Source: Candidatus Avelusimicrobium gallicola (GTDB lineage: Bacteria; Elusimicrobiota; Elusimicrobia; Elusimicrobiales; UBA9959). Taken from it: a stretch of 35,568 nt of DNA. The stretch lies in the NCBI GenBank assembly GCA_020722185.1, contig DYLH01000014.1:1-35568 (forward strand). The letters are read 5' to 3'. Below the pieces are notes generated by a model, which worked only from the letters and a program-made list of their open reading frames with translations, did not search any database and was not told where the DNA came from. Shown in pieces: positions 16,159-25,894 of the stretch; within the stretch, counting starts at the first letter, position 1; every line of letters starts with the position of its first letter. A program made the translations under genes and the position numbers.

Positions 16159-17315
16159 TGCCAATCCCTCAGCTCTCTCAAAGCTAGTCCGCAAGCAACA
16201 GCCATAGATGGCAATATATCAGCGGGCATATTCTTTGGCATTTCAGACAACATCGAAAATGGATTTAAAACTTCAACTGGAATATGAAATTCTCCAGAAA
16301 AATATGCGCTAATCCCGGGCATAGCGGCCAAACCTCCAGATATGTATATCCTTGAGAGGCTTGTATCAATACCCTGAGATAAATAAAAGTCTATAGAACG
16401 AGAAATCTCTAAACCCATATCCTTAAAAATCGAAAAAGAGGCACTGGATGATATTATGAGCTGTCTGTCATAGTTTTTTATAGCTTCCAGTTTTTCTTCT
16501 TCGCTTACCAAAAGTCTTATGGCCTTCTTAAACTCCTGAACCTGCTCTACGGGGACTGAAAGAGACTTAGCTATTGCTCTATCCAGAGAAGAACCTGAGA
16601 TAAATATATCTCTGACAACTTTGGAATAAGGGGTGAATTCAGCATTTTTATCAACCGGCATATCTGGTAAGTTCAATGCCCCGCTGTGAATAACAGAAAG
16701 GTTGGTCACCTTGTTTCCCATATTGACAAGCAAAACAGATTTTCCTTTTTCAGCAGATGGCAATTTTGAATAAAGATTTTCAAGAGCAAAAGAATCCACA
16801 TCTATTATAACCGGATCTAGTCCCGCGCCAGTTATTATGTCTATCTTTTCATTTACGGCTTCTTGCTTGGCAGCAGCTATAACAACTTCCATTTTTTGCT
16901 GGCCTTCTTCTTGAACATTGTCGTTTAGTATGTAGTATGACAAATAGACATCGTTTATATCAAATGGGATGAAAGGCTCAGCCTCCACTCTAATTGCCAA
17001 ATCAAGTTCTTTCTTAGTCATTTTAGGCAATTTCACATATCTGACTATCACAGAATTCCCTGAAACGGAAGTGGCGACGTATTTCGTCTGTATCCCCATT
17101 TTTTTAAAAAAAAGAGAGATTTCACCTGATATTATCGCTTTTTTTTCTTCCGGCTGAGCATTGGCTGGCACATTGAAAGGGATATGTCCCCAAACCTTCA
17201 GTTTTCTTATATTCTTTTCATTGGAGAAAAGAACCACTTTAACAGATGAAGATCCTATATCCAGGCCAACTATATCTCTTTTTTTGGAAAACGAACTCAA
17301 TACTTTATTCAGCAT
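16155..17315 (-). CDS. pilM: Type IV pilus assembly ATPase-fold protein PilM
   Basis: Cytoplasmic actin/FtsA-like protein that binds ATP and the PilN peptide and anchors the alignment complex. The N-terminal phosphate-1 motif DIVGLDIGSSSVKVV, the middle VLLVNMGNKVTNLSV (phosphate-2-like) and the late RIYISGGLAAMPGISAYF (adenosine motif) are in place. The 1C-type subdomain appears as VRVEAEPFIPFD-like sequence. 386 aa, normal length. First gene of the pil run; a promoter-like pair lies just upstream. The motors PilB/PilT, the platform PilC and the pilins are not in the window. Confidence 0.94.
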   Translation of the reverse strand: MLNKVLSSFSKKRDIVGLDIGSSSVKVVLFSNEKNIRKLKVWGHIPFNVPANAQPEEKKAIISGEISLFFKKMGIQTKYVATSVSGNSVIVRYVKLPKMTKKELDLAIRVEAEPFIPFDINDVYLSYYILNDNVQEEGQQKMEVVIAAAKQEAVNEKIDIITGAGLDPVIIDVDSFALENLYSKLPSAEKGKSVLLVNMGNKVTNLSVIHSGALNLPDMPVDKNAEFTPYSKVVRDIFISGSSLDRAIAKSLSVPVEQVQEFKKAIRLLVSEEEKLEAIKNYDRQLIISSSASFSIFKDMGLEISRSIDFYLSQGIDTSLSRIYISGGLAAMPGISAYFSGEFHIPVEVLNPFSMLSEMPKNMPADILPSMAVACGLALRELRDWQ

Positions 17316-17359
17316 TGTAAAATTTTACCTCAAACTCCTTACAAACATATTAAATAATT

Positions 17360-17387
17360 ATTAAACATAAATAAGCGAGTATTTTCA
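17360..17387 (-). promoter_or_regulatory. Likely promoter of the pilMNOPQ run
   Basis: On the minus strand TTGAAA (17387-17382) and TTTAAT (17365-17360) are 16 bp apart. They sit between the upstream membrane-protein gene and pilM, and the -35 nearly touches that gene's stop codon. AAGGAG and GAGGT lie between it and the pilM ATG, although the spacing to the ATG is long (about 12 nt). Confidence 0.45.
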
Positions 17388-17389
17388 AG

Positions 17390-17881
17390 CTAAATCTTTA
17401 TCGCCCCAATTATTTCAACTATTCTGGTCCCTATTCTGTTTCTGTGTGTATAGAAATAAAATCCGACAACGCCAGCAAACCACAGAACTATACCTGTAAA
17501 GAAAAGTTTATAAGAAAGCAAAAAATAATCGTTGAAAAAAACTGAGACAAAAGGCAAGAAGGCATAGTATGAAAAAATCGAAAGCAAAAAATACAATGCC
17601 GCTCTATATGGCTTGCCTAAATCAGGCAACCATGAAGCTATAGACTCTATTTCTATAGAAGAATCAACAGCATACTCAATAATAGCCACCACGGCAACAA
17701 AGCAAAGCAAAACTGAGATAAACTGTGAAAGATCCACAGATCCCCAAAAAGAAAGCTCTTTCAAAAAAGGAACCATATTGAGTATTTTATCGGCAACAAA
17801 CAAGATAAAAAGAAAAAAAAGCAAAGAAACAGACTTAAGTGAGTATTTTTTTAAGGCTTGAGAATCGCTATTGCTTTCCAT
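17390..17881 (-). CDS. Small integral membrane protein of unknown function
   Basis: 163 aa with four hydrophobic segments (about residues 16-35, 54-72, 92-115 and 124-147). Between helices 2 and 3 is a hydrophilic loop with acidic residues (DSSIEIESIASWLPDLGKP), and the C-terminus is short and basic (THRNRIGTRIVEIIGAIKI). No family recognised. It is read in the same direction as pilM, 74 bases upstream of it, but both genes have promoter-like sites, so joint transcription is uncertain. Coding potential is supported by length, hydrophobic periodicity and an extended -10 promoter upstream. Confidence 0.7.
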   Translation of the reverse strand: MESNSDSQALKKYSLKSVSLLFFLFILFVADKILNMVPFLKELSFWGSVDLSQFISVLLCFVAVVAIIEYAVDSSIEIESIASWLPDLGKPYRAALYFLLSIFSYYAFLPFVSVFFNDYFLLSYKLFFTGIVLWFAGVVGFYFYTHRNRIGTRIVEIIGAIKI

Positions 17882-17898
17882 ACCATTTATATATTAGA

Positions 17899-17907
17899 AT
17901 TATATCA
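17899..17907 (-). promoter_or_regulatory. Extended -10 promoter element of the 163-aa membrane protein gene
   Basis: Minus strand TGATATAAT, i.e. the TGn extension plus a perfect TATAAT, ends about 18 bases before the ATG. There is no good -35, which extended -10 promoters tolerate. Confidence 0.5.
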
Positions 17908-17959
17908 AACAAGTAGGCAATTTGCGCTTTGCTTTTACTTTTTGCTTTTAGGAGATTCT

Positions 17960-18136
17960 ATGATAGTTGAAAAAACTGAATATAAAGGTCAGCCGGTTCT
18001 CATTCTAAAAAGAAATGAAAACGACAGATATCCGTTCTCATTTGGACTTGGGAAAGCTAGAATGATACTGGAATCTATAGACGATATAAAAAAATTCGTC
18101 GAAGAAAACGACAATAAAGAAGACAAAAAAGACTAA
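17960..18136 (+). CDS. 58-aa protein of unknown function upstream of ubiE
   Basis: The ORF track extends this frame 34 codons upstream, but the ATG at 17960 has AGGAG six bases before it and yields a compact, charged, soluble 58-aa protein (MIVEKTEYKGQPVLILKR...). The centre, YPFSFGLGKARMILESIDDI, followed by an acidic tail, looks like a conserved small domain; a beta-beta-beta-alpha fold is plausible. I cannot name the family. Its stop is followed directly by the ubiE ATG (TAAATG), so the two are co-expressed. A nucleic-acid-binding role is conceivable but not shown. Confidence 0.75.
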   Translation: MIVEKTEYKGQPVLILKRNENDRYPFSFGLGKARMILESIDDIKKFVEENDNKEDKKD

Positions 18137-18841
18137 ATGCACCAGTCTCACAAAGCTGTAAGCTCTCTCTACGACAGCATCTACGGCCACTATGAGATAA
18201 TCAATTCCGTTTTGACTTTGGGATTTGATTTATATTGGCGAGCCCGCGCCGCTGGACTAATAAAAAAAGAAATAAATAGCGAACCTTTGGAAATACTGGA
18301 CATATGCTGTGGAACTGGAGACTTTACGGTATCTCTTCACAATGTTTTTGGGGAAAAATCATCATACAAAGGCTGTGATCTAAACGAAAAAATGCTTGGG
18401 AAAGCCAAAAAGCGCGCCCCATGGGCATCTTTTTCCCTGAGTGATTGTTCAAATATGCCATTTGAGGACTCATCATTTGACATCGTCGCAATTTCTTTTG
18501 CCACAAGAAATATATTTGTCAACGAAAATGATTTTAAAGCTACTATGAAAGAAGTTTTAAGAGTTATGAAAAAAGGGGGGGTATTTGCCTGTCTTGAAAC
18601 AACTGTACCAGAATCTCAAATAATAAAAAAAACTATGTTCTTTTTTGTCAAATCAACAATAAAATTTTTAAACCTTATAAACCCAGACTCATCATTACCA
18701 TATACCTTTCTTATGAAAACAATAATTAATTTTAAGACGGCCAAAGAACTTTCTAAAATTTTTTACTCATGCGGTTTTTCCAAAGTTTCACACAGAATTC
18801 TCTCTCCCGGCGCAGTGGCTCTACACTTGTGCGAAAAATAA
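18137..18841 (+). CDS. ubiE: UbiE/MenG-type C-methyltransferase
   Basis: SAM-dependent methyltransferase, 234 aa. The N-terminus (LYDSIYGHYEIINSVLTLGFDLYWR) matches the UbiE/COQ5 pattern YDxxNxxxSLGxxxxWR. Motif I is LDICCGTGDFTVSL, the post-I acidic segment is KGCDLNEKML, and the family's second signature appears as ATRNIFVNENDFKATMKEVLRVMKKGG. The family methylates demethylmenaquinone and/or demethoxyubiquinol. No other quinone genes are in the window, so the substrate is not proven; a related lipid or quinone methyltransferase is possible. It converges on the SEC-C gene with seven bases between stops and no terminator. Confidence 0.83.
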   Translation: MHQSHKAVSSLYDSIYGHYEIINSVLTLGFDLYWRARAAGLIKKEINSEPLEILDICCGTGDFTVSLHNVFGEKSSYKGCDLNEKMLGKAKKRAPWASFSLSDCSNMPFEDSSFDIVAISFATRNIFVNENDFKATMKEVLRVMKKGGVFACLETTVPESQIIKKTMFFFVKSTIKFLNLINPDSSLPYTFLMKTIINFKTAKELSKIFYSCGFSKVSHRILSPGAVALHLCEK

Positions 18842-18848
18842 ATTGCTT

Positions 18849-19349
18849 CTACTTTCCACAGCATTTTTTATATTTCTTTCCACTGCCGCATGGACAGGGA
18901 TCATTTCTCCCGACCTTTGGAGCTTCTCTTTTGTAAGTCTCTGGCTTAGGTAGCGGCTCTCCCCCTTGAGCAACTTCTGGATGTTTTTGAAACCATTTTC
19001 TAACTTCTTTTTCATTGTTTATATCCACTTTATCTTCAAGCATCTTGCGGTAAATGTTTATAATCATTTTTCGCATCTGGGGTGTCTTTGCTTGAGCAAA
19101 AATTTCTGGAGAATATTCTAACAACTCTTTTTCCAAATCTTCATCAGTCTTTTCACTGACATCTTTCTCTACCTTAACCTGACTTTTTGGGGGAACTTCA
19201 TCCTTGACTGGAATAGGCAAAGGATTGCTTTCCACTTTATCTGAAGGCTTATCCATTGAGGCTGTTTTAGATGGTTGACCGATTTCCGGTTTAGGCATTT
19301 CATCAATTTTTCTTTTCTTAAATATCCTTTTTATAAAATCTAGGACCAT
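18849..19349 (-). CDS. Small SEC-C zinc-motif protein
   Basis: 166 aa. A short basic N-terminus ([13 protein letters not shown]) leads into a long Lys/Pro/Glu-rich, probably disordered region (about 15-75). A helical segment ([26 protein letters not shown]) follows, and the protein ends in [20 protein letters not shown], the zinc-binding SEC-C motif (CxCx8CC) that SecA uses to bind SecB and ribosomes. SecA in this window has nearly the same tail. Function unknown; SEC-C-only proteins are often linked to the ribosome or export. The true start follows GAGGAGG at 19349, not the TTG in the track. It overlaps or abuts the upstream P-loop gene. Confidence 0.82.
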   Translation of the reverse strand: MVLDFIKRIFKKRKIDEMPKPEIGQPSKTASMDKPSDKVESNPLPIPVKDEVPPKSQVKVEKDVSEKTDEDLEKELLEYSPEIFAQAKTPQMRKMIINIYRKMLEDKVDINNEKEVRKWFQKHPEVAQGGEPLPKPETYKREAPKVGRNDPCPCGSGKKYKKCCGK

Positions 19350-19360
19350 GATATACCTCC

Positions 19361-19927
19361 TCAATCCATCTCTCTATCTATTATTTCCATAGCTTTTTCT
19401 ACTTTAAACAAAAAATCAGGCTCATCTTCTATGATAAAACGTTTCGGATGAGCCGACCAGGCTTGCTCAGTTTTTTTATCAAGCTCTAGTGCCGCTTTAT
19501 GGTCCTCTATTCTCGTTCCAGAAAGCTTATAAACATCAGATTTCTTTGGGGGGCGAAGATGTATAACCACATCATATCTTGCCAGCTCTTTCTCCATGGT
19601 GGAACCAACTGATTCTAAAAAACCTTCGGCTGAATCCTTAGGCCAATAAGCCATACTATCAAGAGTGCCTCTATCGCATAGAAAAATTTTAGCCTCTTCA
19701 TCAATAGACATATCTTCAAGCTCTCTTACAGTAAAGTATATTGCTCTCTGTATATGGCGCATAGCTTTAGAACCGGGCTTTCTTGGAAATCCTCCTCCAT
19801 AGAGAACGCTAGCCGCCTCTGGCACAGTAAAAACCTTAGGACAATATTTTCTCTGGGCTATATCTATTATAGAAGTCTTACCACCAGAAGGACCGCCAGT
19901 AAAAACTATTCTCTTTTTCTTTTGCAT
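19361..19927 (-). CDS. P-loop ATPase/kinase-like protein, NadR-like AAA_28 type
   Basis: 188 aa with Walker [10 protein letters not shown] near residue 11 and a hydrophobic strand ending in [15 protein letters not shown] (a DRG motif like that of nucleoside/nucleotide kinases). A later segment, [19 protein letters not shown], resembles the lid of thymidylate-kinase-like folds. This fits the AAA_28 group, which includes the kinase part of NadR. The substrate is unknown. It begins directly after the ptb stop, so it belongs to the buk-ptb operon. A role tied to that pathway is inference only. Confidence 0.75.
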   Translation of the reverse strand: MQKKKRIVFTGGPSGGKTSIIDIAQRKYCPKVFTVPEAASVLYGGGFPRKPGSKAMRHIQRAIYFTVRELEDMSIDEEAKIFLCDRGTLDSMAYWPKDSAEGFLESVGSTMEKELARYDVVIHLRPPKKSDVYKLSGTRIEDHKAALELDKKTEQAWSAHPKRFIIEDEPDFLFKVEKAMEIIDREMD

Positions 19928-20860
19928 TCATCTCACCACACTCTTATTTGCTTCTTTTAAGTAAGAGGCAAGAGCTATAGAATGAAGTTTAGTCATAGGC
20001 GAATCTGTTCTGGAAGAAAGTATCACAGGGAAATTTGCGCCAGTCAATATAGTGGATGATTTCATTTTGGTATCAAAAAATGAAATGGCTTTGTAAACCG
20101 GGTTTGCGCTGTCAAGATCTGGCAAAAGAACTATATCGACTTCTCCGGGGACAGATGCATCTTTAACACCTTTTTCCATAGCAAGCTTTTTTGAGAAAGT
20201 TATGTATATGTCGTATGGACCTTCTATGACGCAGTTTTTTATTTTCCCTTCCTTGTTCATATTTACAAGAGACTGGGCATCCACTGTGCTTGGTATTTTA
20301 GGATTTACTTTTTCAACAGGACAAACTACAGAAACCTTAGGACAATCTACACCAAGAGCCCTCATAGTATTGATTGAATTTTCAAGTATCTTGACTTTAT
20401 CTTCAAGAGAAGGTTTTATCATTATAGCGGCATCAGTAAGGGCAAACATCTTGCCATAAACAGATGTCTCAAAAAGCACGAAATGGCTCAAAACACTTCC
20501 TTCCTTGACAGCTCCTATATCTTTCCTCAGTATAGCCTTCATATAAAGCTTTGTATCAACAAGCCCCTTTACCAGAAAATCTCCTTGCCCCGCCTTTATC
20601 ATTTCAACGGCTATATTAGACATTTGAGCCATATCATTTTCATTATGTATGTCAAAAATATCAAGTTTAAGTCCCGCTTTCGAAGCATGCTTTATAATTT
20701 CTTCCTTTGGACCTATCAAGGTGCCTCTAGAGATTATTCCATATTCAACTCCCATTTTGCAGGCTTCAAGCACCTCTTCATTGTTTGCTCCCGGCACTAT
20801 GACCCTGTTTGATTTTCCTTTTACCATTTTTATCAGTTCGTCGTGATTTTTAAAGTTCAT
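19928..20860 (-). CDS. ptb: Phosphate butyryltransferase (phosphotransacylase)
   Basis: Converts an acyl-CoA plus phosphate to acyl-phosphate and CoA. 310 aa, the usual length for Ptb. The start HDELIKMVKGKSNRVIVPGA, the segment GDFLVKGLVDTKLYMKAIL, then SHFVLFETSVYGKMFALTDA and the C-terminal ILTGANFPVILSSRTDSP are phosphotransacylase features, closer to Ptb than Pta. A GAGGAGAT site lies five bases before the ATG. The buk stop is nine bases upstream, so the two steps (acyl-CoA to acyl-P, then ATP) are encoded together. The preferred acyl group (butyryl, isobutyryl, acetyl) is not evident. Confidence 0.9.
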   Translation of the reverse strand: MNFKNHDELIKMVKGKSNRVIVPGANNEEVLEACKMGVEYGIISRGTLIGPKEEIIKHASKAGLKLDIFDIHNENDMAQMSNIAVEMIKAGQGDFLVKGLVDTKLYMKAILRKDIGAVKEGSVLSHFVLFETSVYGKMFALTDAAIMIKPSLEDKVKILENSINTMRALGVDCPKVSVVCPVEKVNPKIPSTVDAQSLVNMNKEGKIKNCVIEGPYDIYITFSKKLAMEKGVKDASVPGEVDIVLLPDLDSANPVYKAISFFDTKMKSSTILTGANFPVILSSRTDSPMTKLHSIALASYLKEANKSVVR

Positions 20861-20869
20861 ATTATCTCC

Positions 20870-21991
20870 TCAGTATTTTTTTATTTTTTTGGGATTTTTA
20901 AGCGCAGTTTCACAAGCCAAACGCAAGGCGGACATTTCATCCCCTCCGGGATAAACTATAACCGGGGCAATCCACTCCACCCTTCTCCTCAATTCAGCTG
21001 TGACATAATCCTCTTCTCTGACTATCCCGCCAGTCAAAACGATGGCATCAACCTTTCCCTCAAGGACACAAGCCATGGCGCCTATTTCTTTGGCTATCTG
21101 ATAAGACATGGCCAAAATCGCCTCTTTCGCCTTTTCTCTTGTTACTCTATTTGGGTCTAAACCGCTTTTCTCTACAACTTCTCCGGTGTCTATATACTTC
21201 CTTATAGCTATCATATCGCTTGTTCCAGTGTATGCTGCAAGACCACCTCTGCCCTTAAGTTTCAGTTTTATTTCTTCAAGTGTGTATTTGCCAGAAAAAC
21301 ACATTTTGACAAGGCCGCCAGCTGGCACTCCACCACTTCTCTGGGGAGTAAAAGGACCTTCTCCGTCAAGAGCATTATTTACATCTATCACTCTTCCATC
21401 TTTATGCGCGCCAATTGAAATTCCTCCACCTCCATGCATAACTATCAGCCTACACTCCTCATACGGTTTGCCAAGCTGTCTTGCTGCGTGTCTGCCAACT
21501 CTCTTTTGATTGAGTGCGTGAAATATGGAAATTCTGGGGTTTTCTGGCATCCCTGAGTATCTTGCAATTGGATCCATCTCATCTACCACCACAGGGTCGG
21601 CAATAAATGCCTTTATTCCATGTATTTTAGCTATTGATTTGGCAATGAGACCGCCTAGATTAGACGGGTGATCCCCCATAACACCTTCCTTTAAATCTTT
21701 TTCCAGAGTTTCATCAACTTCATAGGTTCCACTCTCTATAGGCTTGACAAGACCGCCACGACCTATGACAGCTTGCACTTCCTCAATTGCAATATTGTTT
21801 TCTTTCAAAGCCTCTAAAACAAGATTTTTTCTCATTTCAAATTGAGCGGTAACTTTCTGATTTTCAAATGGTTTCAAATCCTCTGGCGAGTATCTTACAA
21901 CTTTATGAAAAATGAGCCTTCTGCCTTTGAAAAAACTAACTTCATCGCTTGTGGAACCCGGATTTATGACAAGGATATTGTACTCTGACAT
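20870..21991 (-). CDS. buk: Butyrate kinase
   Basis: Acetokinase-family enzyme that makes ATP from acyl-phosphate and ADP. 373 aa. The N-terminal INPGSTSDEVSFF is the family phosphate-binding start. AVIGRGGLVKPIESGTY, FIADPVVVDEMDPIARYSG, MHGGGGISIGAHKDGRVIDV and TGGIVREEDYVTAELRRRV follow in order, all typical of Buk and branched-chain carboxylate kinases. The track starts at a TTG; GGAGGA sits before the ATG at 21991, which I use. First gene of a likely buk-ptb-(P-loop)-(SEC-C) operon downstream of the atp genes. Confidence 0.92.
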   Translation of the reverse strand: MSEYNILVINPGSTSDEVSFFKGRRLIFHKVVRYSPEDLKPFENQKVTAQFEMRKNLVLEALKENNIAIEEVQAVIGRGGLVKPIESGTYEVDETLEKDLKEGVMGDHPSNLGGLIAKSIAKIHGIKAFIADPVVVDEMDPIARYSGMPENPRISIFHALNQKRVGRHAARQLGKPYEECRLIVMHGGGGISIGAHKDGRVIDVNNALDGEGPFTPQRSGGVPAGGLVKMCFSGKYTLEEIKLKLKGRGGLAAYTGTSDMIAIRKYIDTGEVVEKSGLDPNRVTREKAKEAILAMSYQIAKEIGAMACVLEGKVDAIVLTGGIVREEDYVTAELRRRVEWIAPVIVYPGGDEMSALRLACETALKNPKKIKKY

Positions 21992-22142
21992 AATTCCTCC
22001 ATGAAAATTCAATTTTAAGCCTGAGACATCAGACCAAAAAACTAGAAACTTGCATGTCTTTATTTTCTTATGAAGAGACCTCGTGTTTTATAACTTTTAT
22101 TTTTGAAAAAACAGCAAACCACTACAACTCCTACTATCTAAT

Positions 22143-22170
22143 GATATAATAGTAGAGGCAATCATTTCAA
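22143..22170 (-). promoter_or_regulatory. Candidate promoter of the buk-ptb operon
   Basis: Minus strand TTGAAA (22170-22165), 16 bp, then TATATC (22148-22143), in the 211-base spacer between atpC and buk. It would leave a leader of about 140 nt. No terminator hairpin for the atp operon is seen in this spacer, so read-through from atpC is also possible. Confidence 0.33.
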
Positions 22171-22202
22171 CCTTGTATTTTTTAAGTAGGTTTCCCCGTT
22201 TC

Positions 22203-22622
22203 TCAGACTTTACTTTTATTTCTGATTTCGACAAGTTTCATCCTAACTAAAGCTTTTTTCAATGAAGCTTGAGCGGTGTCCATATCCATATCTGCGCCTT
22301 TCATAGTGATAGCATCTTTCGCTTTTTGAAATTCCTGTCTAGCCCTTTCCTCATTTATTTCCTTCATAAGTTCGGACATTTCAGTCAATATAACCACCTC
22401 ATTATTCTTGACATAAGCAAAGCCCCAAAATACAGAAAGAAACTCATTAACTCCAGACACAGTGTATTTCAATATACCTTCTTTCAACTGAACCACAATC
22501 GGCGCATGGTCGGGCAGGATTCCCATCTCTCCCTCAAAAGCTGGAATAACTATTGAGTCAACTTCCACATTTGAAAGAAGTGGCCTATCCGGGGTAAGGA
22601 CAGTCATATTTATTTTCTTCAT
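22203..22622 (-). CDS. atpC: F1 ATP synthase epsilon subunit
   Basis: 139 aa. The N-terminal beta-sandwich domain is clear: MTVLTPDRPLLSNVEVDSIVIPAFEGEMGILPDHAPIV is the family signature. The C-terminal helical hairpin (about 85-135) is present in full, so the inhibitory epsilon conformation is possible. The track start is a GTG that overlaps the atpD stop as GTGA; the ATG two codons later (22622) is equally plausible and gives MKKINMTVL. Last gene of the atp operon. Confidence 0.93.
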   Translation of the reverse strand: MKKINMTVLTPDRPLLSNVEVDSIVIPAFEGEMGILPDHAPIVVQLKEGILKYTVSGVNEFLSVFWGFAYVKNNEVVILTEMSELMKEINEERARQEFQKAKDAITMKGADMDMDTAQASLKKALVRMKLVEIRNKSKV

Positions 22623-22624
22623 AT

Positions 22625-24034
<1,410 letters not shown>

Positions 24035-24079
24035 CTATTCACAAATAAAGCTCAAAATCAAAGCTAAATGCAATAAAAC

Positions 24080-24979
24080 TCACTCCTCTAAAGCTCCCGC
24101 TCCGCTTACTATCTCATTGAGCTCAGTCGTTATTATGGCCTGCCTGGTTTTATTCATTTTCAGCGTAAGATCGTTAATGAGATCTCCGGCATTTTTACTG
24201 GCATTCTCCATAGCAGTCATTCTAGCTGAAAGTTCCGCGGCTTGAGATTCAAGGAGAAATCTATACAGCTGAGACTTAATATCCCTCTCTATCAGACCCT
24301 CTAAAAGCTTTTCTTTAGACGGTTCAAAATAGAAATCAGATTGGAGGTTTTCATCTTGAAATTTGCTCTCAAAGGCGCTTTCAAGCGGCAAGAAAACTTT
24401 TTCCACCATATTCTGGGATATCATTGACTTAAACTCATTGAAAATTATGTGCACTTTGGAAAGTTTTTTCCCCCTATACATTTTAATCAATTGCTGCGAG
24501 ATTATTTCAGCATGGACATAGCTTGCCTTTGGAAAAATTCCAAACATTTCATAGTAAAAATAGACATGAGGCATTCTAACCCTTCTTAAAAAATCTCTAC
24601 CTTTTTTACCAATAGTTATGATATGTATGCGTTTATCGCTATTTTCTCTTATAAAACTCAAGGTCTTTTTTATCAAATTGACATTGAAAGAGCCACAAAG
24701 ACCTTTATCTGAGGTAATCAAGATAAGCCCTATATTTTCTGATGTGTATTCGTTTTCAAATAGGTCATAAAAAGATGATTTTTTGAAATCGCTTTCTTTC
24801 ATTTCATTTTTGAGCATTGCTATAGCTTCATTCATTTTAATCGCGAAAGGTCTAGCTAAAAGCATGGAGTTCTGCGCTTTTTTTATTCTTGCGGCCGCAA
24901 CCATTTTCATAGCATAAGTTATCTGCTTTATGCTTTTTACTGAAGTTATGTGTTTTCTTATATCCCGCAAAGAAGCCAT
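24080..24979 (-). CDS. atpG: F1 ATP synthase gamma subunit
   Basis: Central rotor stalk, 299 aa. The N-terminal helix ASLRDIRKHITSVKSIKQITYAMKMVAAARI is the family hallmark, LITSDKGLCGSFN marks the Rossmann-like middle, and the C-terminal helix ends with TARMTAMENASKNAGDLI-like sequence and KTRQAIITTELNEIVSGA. The ATG follows the hldD stop without a gap (TAGATG), so its translation probably depends on hldD being read through. Confidence 0.95.
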   Translation of the reverse strand: MASLRDIRKHITSVKSIKQITYAMKMVAAARIKKAQNSMLLARPFAIKMNEAIAMLKNEMKESDFKKSSFYDLFENEYTSENIGLILITSDKGLCGSFNVNLIKKTLSFIRENSDKRIHIITIGKKGRDFLRRVRMPHVYFYYEMFGIFPKASYVHAEIISQQLIKMYRGKKLSKVHIIFNEFKSMISQNMVEKVFLPLESAFESKFQDENLQSDFYFEPSKEKLLEGLIERDIKSQLYRFLLESQAAELSARMTAMENASKNAGDLINDLTLKMNKTRQAIITTELNEIVSGAGALEE

Positions 24980-25894
24980 CTATTTTTTCTCCATAGTTTT
25001 AATATAATCGGCTATACCATCTTCCAAATTCCACATAGGCGAATAATTGAGCAAATATCTTGCTTTTCTTAAATCTGCTTGGGTCTTGTTTTGGTAAAAA
25101 TCATAAGGATTGTCAAAGTACTCCGGCGAAAAGGAAGTTTTAAGAGCTTTATTCAGGCATTCTACCACAAAATTAAAGGTCTCAGCTCTGCCTGATCCAG
25201 CATTTACTATGCATGACTTCTCGGCGTCTAGAGCATTCAAATTTATTCTCACTATATCCTTAATGTATACAAAATCCCTGCTTTGTTCCCCATACTTGAA
25301 TATCCTTGGAGCTTTGCCCGCTTTCATCTGTAAGTAAAGCTGATACATCATGCTGGCAAATTTTCCCTTATAGTATTCTCCAGGTCCATATACATTGAAA
25401 TATCTCAACCCCACAACTTTAAATTTCGGATTTTTCTCCCAAAATTCTCTGGCCACATTGTCCATTATAGCCTTGGAAAAACCATACACATTTTCTGGAA
25501 TTGGCGACTGATCTTCCCTCATAGGACAGTTTCCTCTGCCATAAGTTGCCGCAGAAGAGGCATAGATTATATTCCTTACATCGTATTTCAAAGCAAAGTT
25601 GAGGATATTTTTAAATCCCTCAACATTTACCTCCATCATCTTCTTTTGATCTACTACCGTGGTATCTGTGATAGCGGCCTCGTGAAATATGGCATCCACT
25701 CTCCCTACTTTTTCCCACCAAGAAGTATCCCTTATATCTCCTGCGATCAGATCGCCTTGAAAACCAATTAAATTTTTAAAATGACCGCTTGAAAAGTCAT
25801 CTAAACCCACTACTGTCTCTTTTCTATCCCTAGACAAAGCAAAAGCTATATTGGATCCTATAAATCCAGCCGCGCCAGTAACTAAAAATCTCAC
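24980..25894 (-). CDS. hldD: ADP-L-glycero-D-manno-heptose-6-epimerase, inside the atp operon
   Basis: NAD(P)-dependent short-chain epimerase, 304 aa, that makes the heptose donor for the lipopolysaccharide inner core. The Rossmann motif is [32 protein letters not shown] (Tyr/Lys catalytic pair), [30 protein letters not shown] and [10 protein letters not shown] match HldD/RfaD well, and better than GalE or RmlB. It starts with GTG overlapping the atpA stop as GTGA, preceded by AGGGGG, and its TAG stop touches the atpG ATG. The full gene is intact and its base composition resembles the neighbours. A different sugar epimerase is a smaller possibility. Confidence 0.85.
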   Translation of the reverse strand: MRFLVTGAAGFIGSNIAFALSRDRKETVVGLDDFSSGHFKNLIGFQGDLIAGDIRDTSWWEKVGRVDAIFHEAAITDTTVVDQKKMMEVNVEGFKNILNFALKYDVRNIIYASSAATYGRGNCPMREDQSPIPENVYGFSKAIMDNVAREFWEKNPKFKVVGLRYFNVYGPGEYYKGKFASMMYQLYLQMKAGKAPRIFKYGEQSRDFVYIKDIVRINLNALDAEKSCIVNAGSGRAETFNFVVECLNKALKTSFSPEYFDNPYDFYQNKTQADLRKARYLLNYSPMWNLEDGIADYIKTMEKK

